NCBI RefSeq assembly: GCF_902705875.1
Contig: NZ_CACSIK010000002.1
Location: 1-64,000 of the forward strand
Reading direction: 5' to 3'
DNA from: Zhongshania aliphaticivorans
GTDB lineage: Bacteria; Pseudomonadota; Gammaproteobacteria; Pseudomonadales; Spongiibacteraceae
DNA length: 64,000 bases
The notes beneath the pieces are model-generated. The model saw nothing but the letters and a program-made list of their open reading frames with translations. It searched no databases and was not told the origin of the DNA. Position 1 is the first letter of the stretch; every line of letters begins with the position of its first letter. The position numbers and the translations under genes are program-made. Below are positions 46,309 to 56,763 of the stretch, piece after piece.

Positions 46309-46845
46309 TCAGGAATTTATTGCTTCAGCGAGTTTCGCTAAGCGACCGCGCACCGAGCCATCTATTACCAAGTCACCTGCTTTCACAATAACACCACCCA
46401 GTAATGAAGGATCAGTGTTAGAGCAAACCTTGACTTCGCGTGCCAATTTTTTGCCTAAAACTTCAGCAAGACGCTTTTCAGACTCTGAGTCCAGCGCGAA
46501 CGCTGTGGTCAGTTCTACATCCACTGTACGTTCTTGGATGGCCTTTTGCGCATCAAATAGTTCGCTTATAGTCGGGAGTAATCCCAAGCGCTTGTTCTCT
46601 GCGAGTATCTTAATGAAATTTTGTCCGCCAGCATTTAATGTATCCCCGCAAACGTCTATAAACGTTTGCGCTTGCTGTGCGGTTGTCATCGCCGGAGAAC
46701 TTAAAAACTTCTGTACTTCCGGTTGTTGAGTAACGGCTGCTGCTGTTACCAGCATTACCGACCATTCACCCAACGCCGATGTAGCTAAAGCGTGCTCAAA
46801 AGCCGCTTTAGCATAGGGTCTAGCTGTTGTGCTTAATTCCGCCAT
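46309..46845 (-). CDS. atpH: F1Fo ATP synthase subunit delta
   Basis: 178 residues, matching the family. Starts [16 protein letters not shown]; ends with the [20 protein letters not shown] peripheral-stalk segment. GAGG lies six bases before ATG 46845; the TTG at 46851 lies within that spacer and is not the start. Confidence 0.96.
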   Translation of the reverse strand: MAELSTTARPYAKAAFEHALATSALGEWSVMLVTAAAVTQQPEVQKFLSSPAMTTAQQAQTFIDVCGDTLNAGGQNFIKILAENKRLGLLPTISELFDAQKAIQERTVDVELTTAFALDSESEKRLAEVLGKKLAREVKVCSNTDPSLLGGVIVKAGDLVIDGSVRGRLAKLAEAINS

Positions 46846-46857
46846 GATCAACCTCGC

Positions 46858-47328
46858 TTAAAGGCTTGCGGCCAGCTTGTCGACCATGTCTTTATGAACA
46901 GACTCATCGATAGATGCTTCAAGCACTTTTTCAGCGCCAACCAAAGCAAGCGTAGCAACTTGTGAACGCAGTTGTTCTTTAGCGCGGTTCACATCTTGCT
47001 CAATCTGTGCTTCAGCAGCTGCTTTCAGGCGTTCGCCTTCAGTTCGTGCTACGTCTTTCGCTTCTTCAACGATCTGGCTAGCGCGTTTGTTAGCTGCATC
47101 AATAATGCCTGCCGCTTCCGTTTTCGCTTCGCGTAATTGCTTGGTCGCCTTTTCTTGAGCTAACTCAAGGTCGCGGCCAGCGCGATCCGCAGCATCCAGA
47201 CCATCAGCGATTTGCTTTTCACGCTCGTCCATTGCTGTGCGAATAGCGCCCCATACAAATTTGTAGGAGAACCACACAAAGAACAGAAAGCTGATCGATT
47301 GTCCAATCAGTGTGAGATTAATATTCAC
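46858..47328 (-). CDS. atpF: F1Fo ATP synthase subunit b
   Basis: 156 residues. One N-terminal membrane helix (about 5-27: I-S-F-L-F-F-V-W-F) and a long charged coiled coil, the peripheral stalk. Located between atpE and atpH as usual. Confidence 0.97.
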   Translation of the reverse strand: MNINLTLIGQSISFLFFVWFSYKFVWGAIRTAMDEREKQIADGLDAADRAGRDLELAQEKATKQLREAKTEAAGIIDAANKRASQIVEEAKDVARTEGERLKAAAEAQIEQDVNRAKEQLRSQVATLALVGAEKVLEASIDESVHKDMVDKLAASL

Positions 47329-47381
47329 GCCGATACCTCTGCTGTATGAATTTGCTGTTGGTGTTTTTTAGCTGCGTGCAA

Positions 47382-47648
<267 letters not shown>

Positions 47649-47664
47649 TTAATAAAAATGGTAA

Positions 47665-48606
<942 letters not shown>

Positions 48607-48641
48607 TCACTCTCGTAAATGTTAACGCGTTGACCAAATTT

Positions 48642-49061
48642 TCAATTCTTTTTGCCTAATACTGCATAACGAGCAAGTATTACAGCGTTTAACAGCATAA
48701 CGAACAGATATGCCAAAAATACTACAAATACATGTAAGGGCTGAACAAATATAAACGTTGCAGCAAATAACACCAATGTGGTCACAAATTTTCCGGTTTC
48801 ACCCCGATAGAAAGACCGAGATACTTCGCGTGCGAATGCCGCACCAGTGTAAAGAAATACTTGGCGCGCGAAATATGCATTCGGCACTACGGAAATCATT
48901 CCCCCGATAAATAATGAATAAGCCATAATCTTATCCAAGGGAATCAGCATGACGCTGACAAATAAAACAAGAGCACATTGAAAACTGTATATTTTCAGTA
49001 TCGGTGGTCGACTAATTTTATGGACAGTACGGGGGCTCTCCCGCTCTTTTACCACTGCCAT
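48642..49061 (-). CDS. atpI: ATP synthase protein I
   Basis: 139 residues with four hydrophobic segments. Position directly upstream of atpB and the helical layout (S-V-V-P-N-A-Y-F-A-R) identify it. AtpI assists c-ring assembly and is not essential. First gene of the operon. Confidence 0.9.
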   Translation of the reverse strand: MAVVKERESPRTVHKISRPPILKIYSFQCALVLFVSVMLIPLDKIMAYSLFIGGMISVVPNAYFARQVFLYTGAAFAREVSRSFYRGETGKFVTTLVLFAATFIFVQPLHVFVVFLAYLFVMLLNAVILARYAVLGKKN

Positions 49062-49126
49062 GCCATCACCACTTACGCCTTTTGAGGCCGATTTTGTACT
49101 TGTTCTGCTTGTCCAAAACGGGGCGA

Positions 49127-49155
49127 ATTATAGGGACTATATGATCAATGTTCAA
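49127..49155 (-). promoter_or_regulatory. Sigma70 promoter of the atp operon
   Basis: Minus strand: TTGAAC (complement of 49150-49155), 17-bp spacer, TATAAT (complement of 49127-49132). The start site would be about 49120, leaving a 60-nt leader before atpI. The -10 is perfect, the -35 is 4 of 6. Confidence 0.65.
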
Positions 49156-49303
49156 CCAATTTAAAATTTCATAGTGGTAATGTTATGTATTCATCAAATC
49201 TATTTAAGTCTATGGAATCAGTAATTTACCTAGGTCAACAACATGTAACTTAGTTAAAAACACCACATAATGTAAGGTTTTTTCCTTCTGTACACAAAAT
49301 AAG

Positions 49304-50230
49304 CTATTTAATGTGCTTTAGAATCCCATCTAGCTCTTCTAGATTAGAGTATTTAACCGTTAATGTGCCACGACCTTTTGCTGTGTATTGAATAGTTACT
49401 GGTGAACCTAACTTTTCAGACAAACTTTCTTGCAGCTGTTTTACATCAGGATCTAAGGTCATTGCCTTTTTTGATTTATCAGCTGTATTTTCTTCTGCGA
49501 GGCGCCTAACCAAGGCTTCTGTTTGTCTTACTGATAATCCTTTGCTAACCACTGTGGATGCAGCTGAGGATTGCTGTTCTTGAGCTACACCCAGTAAAGC
49601 ACGAGCGTGGCCCATTTCAATATCACCATTTTCGAGTAATTTCTGTACCTCTTCGCGTAGACCCGTAAGGCGTAGTAAATTGGTGATTGTAGTGCGAGAT
49701 TTCCCCACTAATTGGGCAATTTCCGCATGGGTTAATTCAAATTCCTTTTGTAAGCGCACCATTGCTAGCGCTTCTTCCATAGGATTAAGGTCTTCACGTT
49801 GTAAATTTTCTATCAGTGCCATTGCCGCGGCGGCTTCGTCTGGCACGTCTCGGATTAAAGCTGGAACTGAATCCAATCCGGCAAGTTGCGATGCTCGCCA
49901 CCTGCGTTCACCCGCGATAATTTCATAACGATCGGTATCAATTGGTCGCACAACAATGGGCTGCATGATGCCTTGTGACCGAATAGAGTTTGCTAGCTCT
50001 TCCAAAGCTTCTGGCTGCATATCACGACGTGGCTGGTAGCGGCCACGTTGCATATATTCAATGGGGAGATTGCGTAGCGTGCCATCGCTGGGTACTGATG
50101 TTTCATGAGCGCCCGAATCACTTGGCGCATCATTACTTGTATTAGCGACTGTGCTTATCTCCACCGGGTCCGCCGCCGATGCGCCAAGTAGTGCATCCAG
50201 CCCGCGGCCCAATCCTCTTTTTTTAACCAT
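49304..50230 (-). CDS. parB: Chromosome-partitioning protein ParB
   Basis: 308 residues. N-terminal K-K-R-G-L-G-R-G-L-D-A-L-L, the CTPase/arginine patch E-I-I-A-G-E-R-R-W-R-A, the HTH A-E-I-A-Q-L-V-G-K-S-R-T-T-I-T-N-L-L-R-L, and the C-terminal dimer domain. It overlaps parA by eight bases. It loads on parS sites, none of which I could find in this window. Confidence 0.97.
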   Translation of the reverse strand: MVKKRGLGRGLDALLGASAADPVEISTVANTSNDAPSDSGAHETSVPSDGTLRNLPIEYMQRGRYQPRRDMQPEALEELANSIRSQGIMQPIVVRPIDTDRYEIIAGERRWRASQLAGLDSVPALIRDVPDEAAAAMALIENLQREDLNPMEEALAMVRLQKEFELTHAEIAQLVGKSRTTITNLLRLTGLREEVQKLLENGDIEMGHARALLGVAQEQQSSAASTVVSKGLSVRQTEALVRRLAEENTADKSKKAMTLDPDVKQLQESLSEKLGSPVTIQYTAKGRGTLTVKYSNLEELDGILKHIK

Positions 50231-51044
50231 TAATCTGTTCAGCCTGTGTGTTAGCGCCCGATGCGGTAGTAGTATCTGCCGCCACCGCGCGACGTAGTAC
50301 TTCTCCTGCCAATGCTAAGTAAGCTAGGGCACCTTTTGATTGTTTATCATAAAATAAAATAGGCAAACCATGGCTTGGGGCTTCAGCAAGCCTGACATTA
50401 CGTGGAATTACGGTGCTATATACTTTATCGCCAAAATGACGACGCAATTCATCGGTAACTTGATTCGTTAAACTATTGCGACCATCGTACATGGTTCGCA
50501 ATAGACCCTCTATTTCTAAACCGGGGTTAATTAACTGCTTAACTCTATTGATGGTATTTACCAGTGCGCTTAATCCCTCCAATGCATAATACTCACACTG
50601 CATGGGAATGATCACGCCGGTGGCGGCGGCAAGTGCGTTTACAGTCAGCATGTTCAATGATGGCGGGCAGTCTATTAGAATATAATCATATTGTTGTGCG
50701 ACGAGGGCTAATGCTTCACGCAGACGAAACTCTCTGCCAATCTCATTGATCAACTCTACTTCGGCAGCAGTAAGGTCTTGATTAGCAGGTAATACCGAGA
50801 AGCCACTTTCCGGCGCCGATACAATGCACTCAGTAATTGGTTTACTGGCTACAAGTACATCGTAAACAGAGTTTTCTAAGCTACTTTTGTCAATACCACA
50901 ACCCATTGTGGCGTTTCCTTGAGGATCAAGGTCTACCAATAAAATGCGGCGTTTGGTTGCAGCTAAAGATGCGGCTAAATTTACGCTCGTCGTGGTTTTA
51001 CCGACACCACCTTTCTGATTGGTAATTGCGTATACCTTAGCCAC
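50223..51044 (-). CDS. parA: Chromosome-partitioning ATPase ParA/Soj
   Basis: 273 residues. The deviant Walker A N-Q-K-G-G-V-G-K-T-T, L-V-D-L-D-P-Q-G-N-A and I-D-C-P-P-S are typical. It moves ParB-bound origins; upstream lie rsmG and mnmG in the same direction. Confidence 0.97.
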   Translation of the reverse strand: MAKVYAITNQKGGVGKTTTSVNLAASLAATKRRILLVDLDPQGNATMGCGIDKSSLENSVYDVLVASKPITECIVSAPESGFSVLPANQDLTAAEVELINEIGREFRLREALALVAQQYDYILIDCPPSLNMLTVNALAAATGVIIPMQCEYYALEGLSALVNTINRVKQLINPGLEIEGLLRTMYDGRNSLTNQVTDELRRHFGDKVYSTVIPRNVRLAEAPSHGLPILFYDKQSKGALAYLALAGEVLRRAVAADTTTASGANTQAEQING

Positions 51045-51080
51045 TGGATTTTCCTTAAATTTGACTTTACAGCCACTGGA

Positions 51081-51707
51081 TTAGCGGCGTGCGAGCACTA
51101 ATAGATGCCTCTCTTCGTCAACATTTGGCACCGACAACGAATAAGAATGTTCGACGATAAAGTGTTTTGGAACTTGACTCAACTCTGTTTCAGGGAAAAT
51201 ACCTTTCATAGCGTAAAGTTTACCCCCTGGTAAAAGATGCTTTTCACACCCCGTTACCATATCTTGCAGGGAGGCAAATGCACGTGATAACACACCATCA
51301 TAAGCGGATTCTGGCGTAAAAAGCTCAACTCGCTCAGTATGTACACTGACATTTTCAAGTTTCAGCTGCTGGCGGACCTCTATCAAAAATCGCGTTTTTT
51401 TACCGTTACTATCCAATAAAGAAAAGTGCTTTTCAGGGTATAAGATGGCAAGTGGAATACCTGGTAAACCAGCGCCAGTACCTACATCTAAATAACGCAT
51501 GGCGTTGATATACGGCGCAATACTTAAACTATCAAGGAGATGTTTACTAACCATCATTGCCGGATCGCGAATTGCGGTAAGGTTATAGGCCTTATTCCAC
51601 TTTTGCAGCAAGTTAAGGTAGCTGATTAATAATTCACTTTGCGCATCACTAACATTGATATCTAAATCTGCTATTCCAGCAAGAAGCCTATTTTTTAATC
51701 CTTCCAC
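51081..51707 (-). CDS. rsmG: 16S rRNA m7G527 methyltransferase
   Basis: 208 residues. The SAM loop Y-L-D-V-G-T-G-A-G-L-P-G-I-P-L-A and N-L-T-A-I-R-D are RsmG signatures. The start is GTG 51707, adjacent to the mnmG stop. Confidence 0.96.
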   Translation of the reverse strand: MEGLKNRLLAGIADLDINVSDAQSELLISYLNLLQKWNKAYNLTAIRDPAMMVSKHLLDSLSIAPYINAMRYLDVGTGAGLPGIPLAILYPEKHFSLLDSNGKKTRFLIEVRQQLKLENVSVHTERVELFTPESAYDGVLSRAFASLQDMVTGCEKHLLPGGKLYAMKGIFPETELSQVPKHFIVEHSYSLSVPNVDEERHLLVLARR

Positions 51708-53600
51708 TCAGGCTGATTTCCTATCTAACAAACCGCGTTTTTTCAAATATATCAATAGTAAAGAGACAGCCGCAGGAGTAACCCCTGGTATCCGAGATGC
51801 TTGCGCCAGCGTCATTGGCCTTGTGCTAGCTAATTTTTGCTTTACTTCGTTTGATAGGCCTTCGATAACACTATAATCAAAATCCAAAGGTAGTTTGGTG
51901 TTTTCATAGCGGCGTAAGCGGTCTATTTCTTCCTGTTGTCTACCAATATAACCTGCGTATTTAATTCCAATTTCTATTTGCTCAGCGACTTGCTCACTGA
52001 CTTTAGACTCTGGTTCAGCGACTAAAGCAGCTAGGTCGTTGTATTTTAGTTCAGGCCGTTTTAGCAATTCTAATAAATTGTATTCATGGCTAAGCGGTTT
52101 TTCGATCTTGGTCATTAACGACTTGGCTGCTTCACTATTGGGCTGTATCCAGAATGAGGCTAACCGTGCACGTTCTTGTTCAATACCTTCTCTTTTTTCA
52201 CAGAAAGCAGCCCAGCGAACATCATCAACCAAGCCCAGCTCGCGGCCTTTTTCTGTTAATCGAATATCCGCATTGTCTTCACGTAATAACAAACGATATT
52301 CGGCCCGTGAGGTGAACATACGATAAGGCTCTTTGGTGCCCATCGTAATTAAATCATCAACTAAAACACCGATATAAGCTTCATCGCGTCGAGGACACCA
52401 TGACTCACGACCTTGTGCAAGTAAAGCTGCGTTGGCTCCGGCTAATAATCCTTGTGCAGCAGCTTCCTCGTAACCCGTGGTGCCATTAATTTGCCCAGCA
52501 AAAAATAAACCAGCCACAAATTTAGTTTCTAAAGAGTACTTTAAGTCTCTTGGTTCAAAATAATCGTACTCAATAGCGTATCCAGGCCGAGTCATGTGAG
52601 CATTTTCAAAACCTTTGATCGAGCGGACTAAATTAAGCTGAACATCAAAAGGTAAGCTTGTAGATATCCCATTTGGATAGAGCTCATGTGTGTTCAATCC
52701 CTCTGGCTCTATAAAAATCTGATGTGAATCTTTATCGGCAAAGCGATGTACTTTATCTTCAATAGAAGGACAATAACGAGGGCCAATTCCTTCGATAACC
52801 CCAGTGTACATGGGAGATCGATCTAGACCAGATCGAATTATATCGTGGCTTCTACTGTTGGTATGAGTAATCCAGCAACAAACCTGTTCAGGATGCTGAC
52901 TTTGATTCCCCAAATAAGACATAACAGGTCTTGGCGTGTCCCCCCATTGAGATTCTAAGCCATCAAAATTAACTGTTTTTGCATCAATTCTCGGTGGAGT
53001 GCCGGTTTTAAGTCTATCAACTCGGAAAGGAAGTTCTCGTAAGCGAGTCGCAAGCGCTAAAGATGGTGGATCACCAGCTCTACCTCCACTGTGATTATCA
53101 AGACCAATATGGATTTTTCCACCAAGGAACGTGCCTGCGGTCAAAACAACAGTTTTACTAAAAAATTTCAGTCCTATATTGGTTACAACACCACGGACTT
53201 GATTGTTATCAACGATAAGATCGTCAACTGCTTGCTGGAAAATAGCTAGATTTTCTTGGTTTTCAAGAATACTACGTATAGCAGCTTTATAAAGGACTCT
53301 ATCAGCTTGCGCCCTTGTTGCTCTTACAGCAGGTCCTTTGCGTGCATTTAATACTCTGAATTGGATGCCACCCAAGTCTGTTGCTTTAGCCATAGCTCCG
53401 CCTAAAGCATCAATTTCCTTTACAAGATGACTCTTTCCAATACCACCAATTGCGGGATTGCAGGACATTTGACCTAAGGTTTCAATGTTATGGGTTAATA
53501 AGAGTGTGGAACAACCCATTCTGGCTGCAGCGAGCGCGGCTTCAGTACCGGCATGACCACCACCTATAACAATAACATCGTAGTTCTGCGGATAATCCAC
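51708..53600 (-). CDS. mnmG: tRNA uridine-34 carboxymethylaminomethyl-modification enzyme
   Basis: 630 residues, the family length. It starts [20 protein letters not shown] (FAD loop); [12 protein letters not shown] and P-R-Y-C-P-S-I-E are conserved. GTG 53600 with AGG upstream is the start; the frame to 53693 extends into the DnaA-box region without family similarity. It acts with MnmE on the tRNA wobble base. Confidence 0.97.
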   Translation of the reverse strand: MDYPQNYDVIVIGGGHAGTEAALAAARMGCSTLLLTHNIETLGQMSCNPAIGGIGKSHLVKEIDALGGAMAKATDLGGIQFRVLNARKGPAVRATRAQADRVLYKAAIRSILENQENLAIFQQAVDDLIVDNNQVRGVVTNIGLKFFSKTVVLTAGTFLGGKIHIGLDNHSGGRAGDPPSLALATRLRELPFRVDRLKTGTPPRIDAKTVNFDGLESQWGDTPRPVMSYLGNQSQHPEQVCCWITHTNSRSHDIIRSGLDRSPMYTGVIEGIGPRYCPSIEDKVHRFADKDSHQIFIEPEGLNTHELYPNGISTSLPFDVQLNLVRSIKGFENAHMTRPGYAIEYDYFEPRDLKYSLETKFVAGLFFAGQINGTTGYEEAAAQGLLAGANAALLAQGRESWCPRRDEAYIGVLVDDLITMGTKEPYRMFTSRAEYRLLLREDNADIRLTEKGRELGLVDDVRWAAFCEKREGIEQERARLASFWIQPNSEAAKSLMTKIEKPLSHEYNLLELLKRPELKYNDLAALVAEPESKVSEQVAEQIEIGIKYAGYIGRQQEEIDRLRRYENTKLPLDFDYSVIEGLSNEVKQKLASTRPMTLAQASRIPGVTPAAVSLLLIYLKKRGLLDRKSA

Positions 53601-53972
53601 AAGGCACCTGAAGAAGTTTAGAGAAGAAGACGCGAAATTATACTTGGATCTCTGAGTCCTGCAATGAATTGGTGATATTTTAATCAATTGCATTTCTATA
53701 ATATAAGTATATATATTCTAATATCTTTGTTTACTTATGTTTAATGTAATTATTAAGAACAGCTTGTTTTGTTGATAAGTTAACTATCTTATTGATAATA
53801 AAAGACTTTGTTGGTTTATAACTACCTGTTTTATCCACATATAAGTTGTCAAATTCATGGATACCCCTTGTGGGTGAAATGTGGGTAAGTTTATCTTTAT
53901 TTTTAGCTTGTGGATAAGTCGTTGTTTGATGGGTACTTACCCACGGTCTTAGGGGAGCTTGTACCGAGATAT
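53601..53972. other. Gene-free region with DnaA boxes (oriC-like), mnmG side
   Basis: 372 bp between mnmG and the hybrid kinase gene. Two perfect DnaA boxes: TTATCCACA (53831-53839) and TGTGGATAA (53909-53917). Near matches are TGTGGGTGA (53869-53877), TGTGGGTAA (53880-53888) and TTACCCACG (53937-53945). AT-rich DNA (about 53695-53810) lies on the mnmG side and could be the unwinding element. It also holds the mnmG promoter. Confidence 0.7.
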
Positions 53973-55850
53973 TCAGTAGAGATAATAGCTCATCTTCTCT
54001 TTAAGAATATTGAGGGAAACGGGTTTACTTAGAAAATCATTCATTCCAACGGAGAAGCAGCGTTTTTTGTCTTCTTGAATGTTGTTTGCTGTTAGGGCGA
54101 TGATGGGGATAGTCGAATATTTCTTGTTTGCGCGTATTTGAACACTTGCTTCATAGCCATCCATTATGGGCATTTGTAAATCCATTAGAATGATATCTAC
54201 ATTTTGATTTTGTAACTCAGTTAAACATTCTTCGCCATTGTTTGCTGTTATCGCTAGCATACCCCAGCGTTTCACTATACTAGCCACTAACATTTGGTTT
54301 ATTGGATTATCTTCAACAATCAGTACTTTTTTACCAACGAGTATATTTTTTTGCTCTTCAGTATTATTAACAGGAAGTTGTTTTGATTCGTATCGGCAAA
54401 TCCATCTAACAGTAAATGTTGTACCTTTACCGAGGCTGCTTTCCATTGTAATGTCTGCATTTTTTAACTCGCAGAGTCGTTTAACAATGGCTAGACCTAA
54501 GCCCGATCCACTGTAGCGGCGTTGATTTGATCCATCTACTTGACGAAAGCTGTCAAAAATAATTTTGTGGTCTGTTTCCTTAATACCAACTCCGGTATCA
54601 GCTACAGTAAGTGTTATTTGTATATTTTCGTCATTCAATTTCTTACCATTTAGGGTGATATCTATTGACCCTGTGTGTGTAAATTTAACGGCATTAGCGG
54701 TTAAATTAAGAATGATTTGACGTATACGGGTGCTGTCTCCATAAATATTAATAGATTGAAGTTCATCAGCAATTTTATAATTGAAATCAACACCTTTGCT
54801 TTTAGATTCGAGAGCTAGCGGTGTTAGTGACATTTCAAATAAAGAAGAGGGTGAAAATAGTTGCCTATCTAGTTTAATGTCACCTTTTTCAATATTTGAA
54901 TAATCAAGTATATTGTTAACGATATTAAGTAAATGCTCACTAGAATGAGTAGCTATATTAATATATTTACTTTGTTCCTCGCTTAGAGGAGTTGTTGTTA
55001 ATAGTTGTAGCATACCCAAGGCACCATTTAGAGGTGTTCTCAATTCATGGGTCATTGTTGCTAAAAATAAACCTTTCGCTTTATTTGCCTCATCAGCTTC
55101 TGTTTTAGCTAATTGTAGTTGTTCAAGACGATTCGTTATTTCATGTTGTTGTTTTTCTAAGCTTTGTGCCATTTCATTTATATTTTTTTGTAAATCACCC
55201 ATCTCACCTTGTTCTATAACATTAATTCTTTCACCTAGCTCTCCAGAAGCTATATTCTTAGTGAAATTCTTAATTTCGGCTAATGGTTGAGATAATCTTC
55301 TGCTTATAATCCAGGCCACATAGATACAAATTATAATTGAAAGTACACCAATCAAACTTGACACTAAAATTATCTTACGCTGAAGTTTTAATAAGGTATT
55401 TTTTGATTGCTTTATAATTACTTCACCAATCTTGTTTCTTGGACCTAATACAGACGTTTTTTCTCCAGTGAATGAATCGCTGATCTCTATATTACTTTGA
55501 TATATGGGGATAGTTACTGTGTTGAATTCTCCCAGTATATTTTTCTCAACACTTACATTGTCCTTAGAGATGAAGTTATTGACAGTAATAGAAGAAATTT
55601 CTCGAATTAATGCAGATTTCATTATTTCTATTAATTGAGAGTTATTGCCGCTTATAATTGCTAGTTCACTTGATGCTGCTATGTTTTCTGCTATACGTAT
55701 TGCAATTTCTTTTTGACTAAATGCTGCATCATTTAATCGCGTAATCAGTGAATAAGTGAATAGTGATATAAAAACAATGAGTGCTGGTGATATTCCAGCA
55801 ATAAGTATTTGTTGAAATAATGTGTTCTTTTTAAATCCTAGTAATCTCAC
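53973..55850 (-). CDS. Hybrid sensor histidine kinase (HAMP-HisKA-HATPase-REC)
   Basis: 625 residues. Two membrane helices (about 13-37 and 160-180) bound a periplasmic sensor; HAMP follows (about 183-235). The HisKA phospho-site is His268 in M-T-H-E-L-R-T-P-L-N-G; the ATPase has G-S-G-L-G-L-A-I-V-K. The receiver has D-x near V-E-D-N-P-I-N-Q and the phospho-acceptor Asp557 in I-L-M-D-L-Q-M-P. No HTH or HPt is present, so output needs a partner. The GTG start overlaps the binding-protein stop (GTGA). Confidence 0.93.
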   Translation of the reverse strand: MRLLGFKKNTLFQQILIAGISPALIVFISLFTYSLITRLNDAAFSQKEIAIRIAENIAASSELAIISGNNSQLIEIMKSALIREISSITVNNFISKDNVSVEKNILGEFNTVTIPIYQSNIEISDSFTGEKTSVLGPRNKIGEVIIKQSKNTLLKLQRKIILVSSLIGVLSIIICIYVAWIISRRLSQPLAEIKNFTKNIASGELGERINVIEQGEMGDLQKNINEMAQSLEKQQHEITNRLEQLQLAKTEADEANKAKGLFLATMTHELRTPLNGALGMLQLLTTTPLSEEQSKYINIATHSSEHLLNIVNNILDYSNIEKGDIKLDRQLFSPSSLFEMSLTPLALESKSKGVDFNYKIADELQSINIYGDSTRIRQIILNLTANAVKFTHTGSIDITLNGKKLNDENIQITLTVADTGVGIKETDHKIIFDSFRQVDGSNQRRYSGSGLGLAIVKRLCELKNADITMESSLGKGTTFTVRWICRYESKQLPVNNTEEQKNILVGKKVLIVEDNPINQMLVASIVKRWGMLAITANNGEECLTELQNQNVDIILMDLQMPIMDGYEASVQIRANKKYSTIPIIALTANNIQEDKKRCFSVGMNDFLSKPVSLNILKEKMSYYLY

Positions 55851-56737
55851 TTATTATCCCCTTGGTTGAGAATAATATTTTCTAAGGTTTCTTCATTATC
55901 AATAATAAGACCTAAAGACTCGGCTACACTATAATTTATTTTCACTTTAAATTTACTTGGGTATTGTGACGGGGGTAATTTATTACTATCAATATAATTA
56001 TTGATCATTGCGATTAAGTCATCTGCATACTGGCTAGGTGAAGAGAGTATTGTTCCTAGGGCTCCAGCTATAACAAATCCTTCTGTTGGACCAATAATAA
56101 CTGTTTGGTGCCTATAACTACTTAGTAGGATTGGTCTTATTGTTTTTGAATTAAAAATATCATTTTCTGATGTGGCAATAAGAATGTCATTACTTTGAAT
56201 TAACTTGTTTATACTTCTTATTATATTTTTTTCTACTATCTTTGTTTTATTTATTGTCAATGATTCTGTTATTTTAGTCAGTTCTGATATTTCATTTTCG
56301 TATCGCTCATCTTTGTAAGCTACACCTATTTTTTTAACTTCATTACCAAATATAGCTTGTATTAATGACAATTGCCTTGATAAAGGCTGATCTGAAAATA
56401 ATGCAGATGATTTGATTAATTCTAATTTTTGATAATTTTTAGAATTAACATACAAGGCAAATCTAGCTTTGTAGTTTTTTTCATTAAGTAGTGGTATTAG
56501 TTTTTCAGAAACAATAACTAATATATCACCTTGTTTATTGTCATCAGGTAAACTATTTATATATGTGTTTACTGTATATTTTTCACTAGAATCTATCTTT
56601 TTTGATAATCTATCTAATATTTCATTATTATTAGGTAAAATTAGGTCGACTGTCATTCCTCTATCATCGTTACTGTAGGATAACGTTGATAGAGAAAGTA
56701 GGGTAATTGTTAATAATCCATATAGTAAATTTTTCAA
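55847..56737 (-). CDS. Periplasmic substrate-binding protein (ABC_sub_bind-like)
   Basis: 296 residues with a signal peptide (about 1-22). Two lobes: V-D-L-I-L-P-N-N-N-E and G-D-I-L-V-I-V-S-E-K-L; I-G-V-A-Y-K-D-E-R-Y; L-I-A-T-S-E-N-D. This resembles the PF04392-type binding fold. No transporter subunits are nearby, so it may be a sensor partner of the kinase. Start TTG 56737 with AAGGA eight bases upstream. Confidence 0.75.
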   Translation of the reverse strand: MKNLLYGLLTITLLSLSTLSYSNDDRGMTVDLILPNNNEILDRLSKKIDSSEKYTVNTYINSLPDDNKQGDILVIVSEKLIPLLNEKNYKARFALYVNSKNYQKLELIKSSALFSDQPLSRQLSLIQAIFGNEVKKIGVAYKDERYENEISELTKITESLTINKTKIVEKNIIRSINKLIQSNDILIATSENDIFNSKTIRPILLSSYRHQTVIIGPTEGFVIAGALGTILSSPSQYADDLIAMINNYIDSNKLPPSQYPSKFKVKINYSVAESLGLIIDNEETLENIILNQGDNK

Positions 56738-56763
56738 GAAGCTATTCCTTGCTCTTGCGAAAC

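Noticed and set aside
49304..51707. parS sites near parAB
   Set aside because: Searched for the TGTTTCACGTGAAACA type; CACGTG cores seen (in rsmG near 51287 and in mnmE near 58990) have poor flanks.
53601..53693. N-terminal extension of MnmG
   Set aside because: Family proteins start at the residue matching GTG 53600, and the extra part lies in the DnaA-box region.
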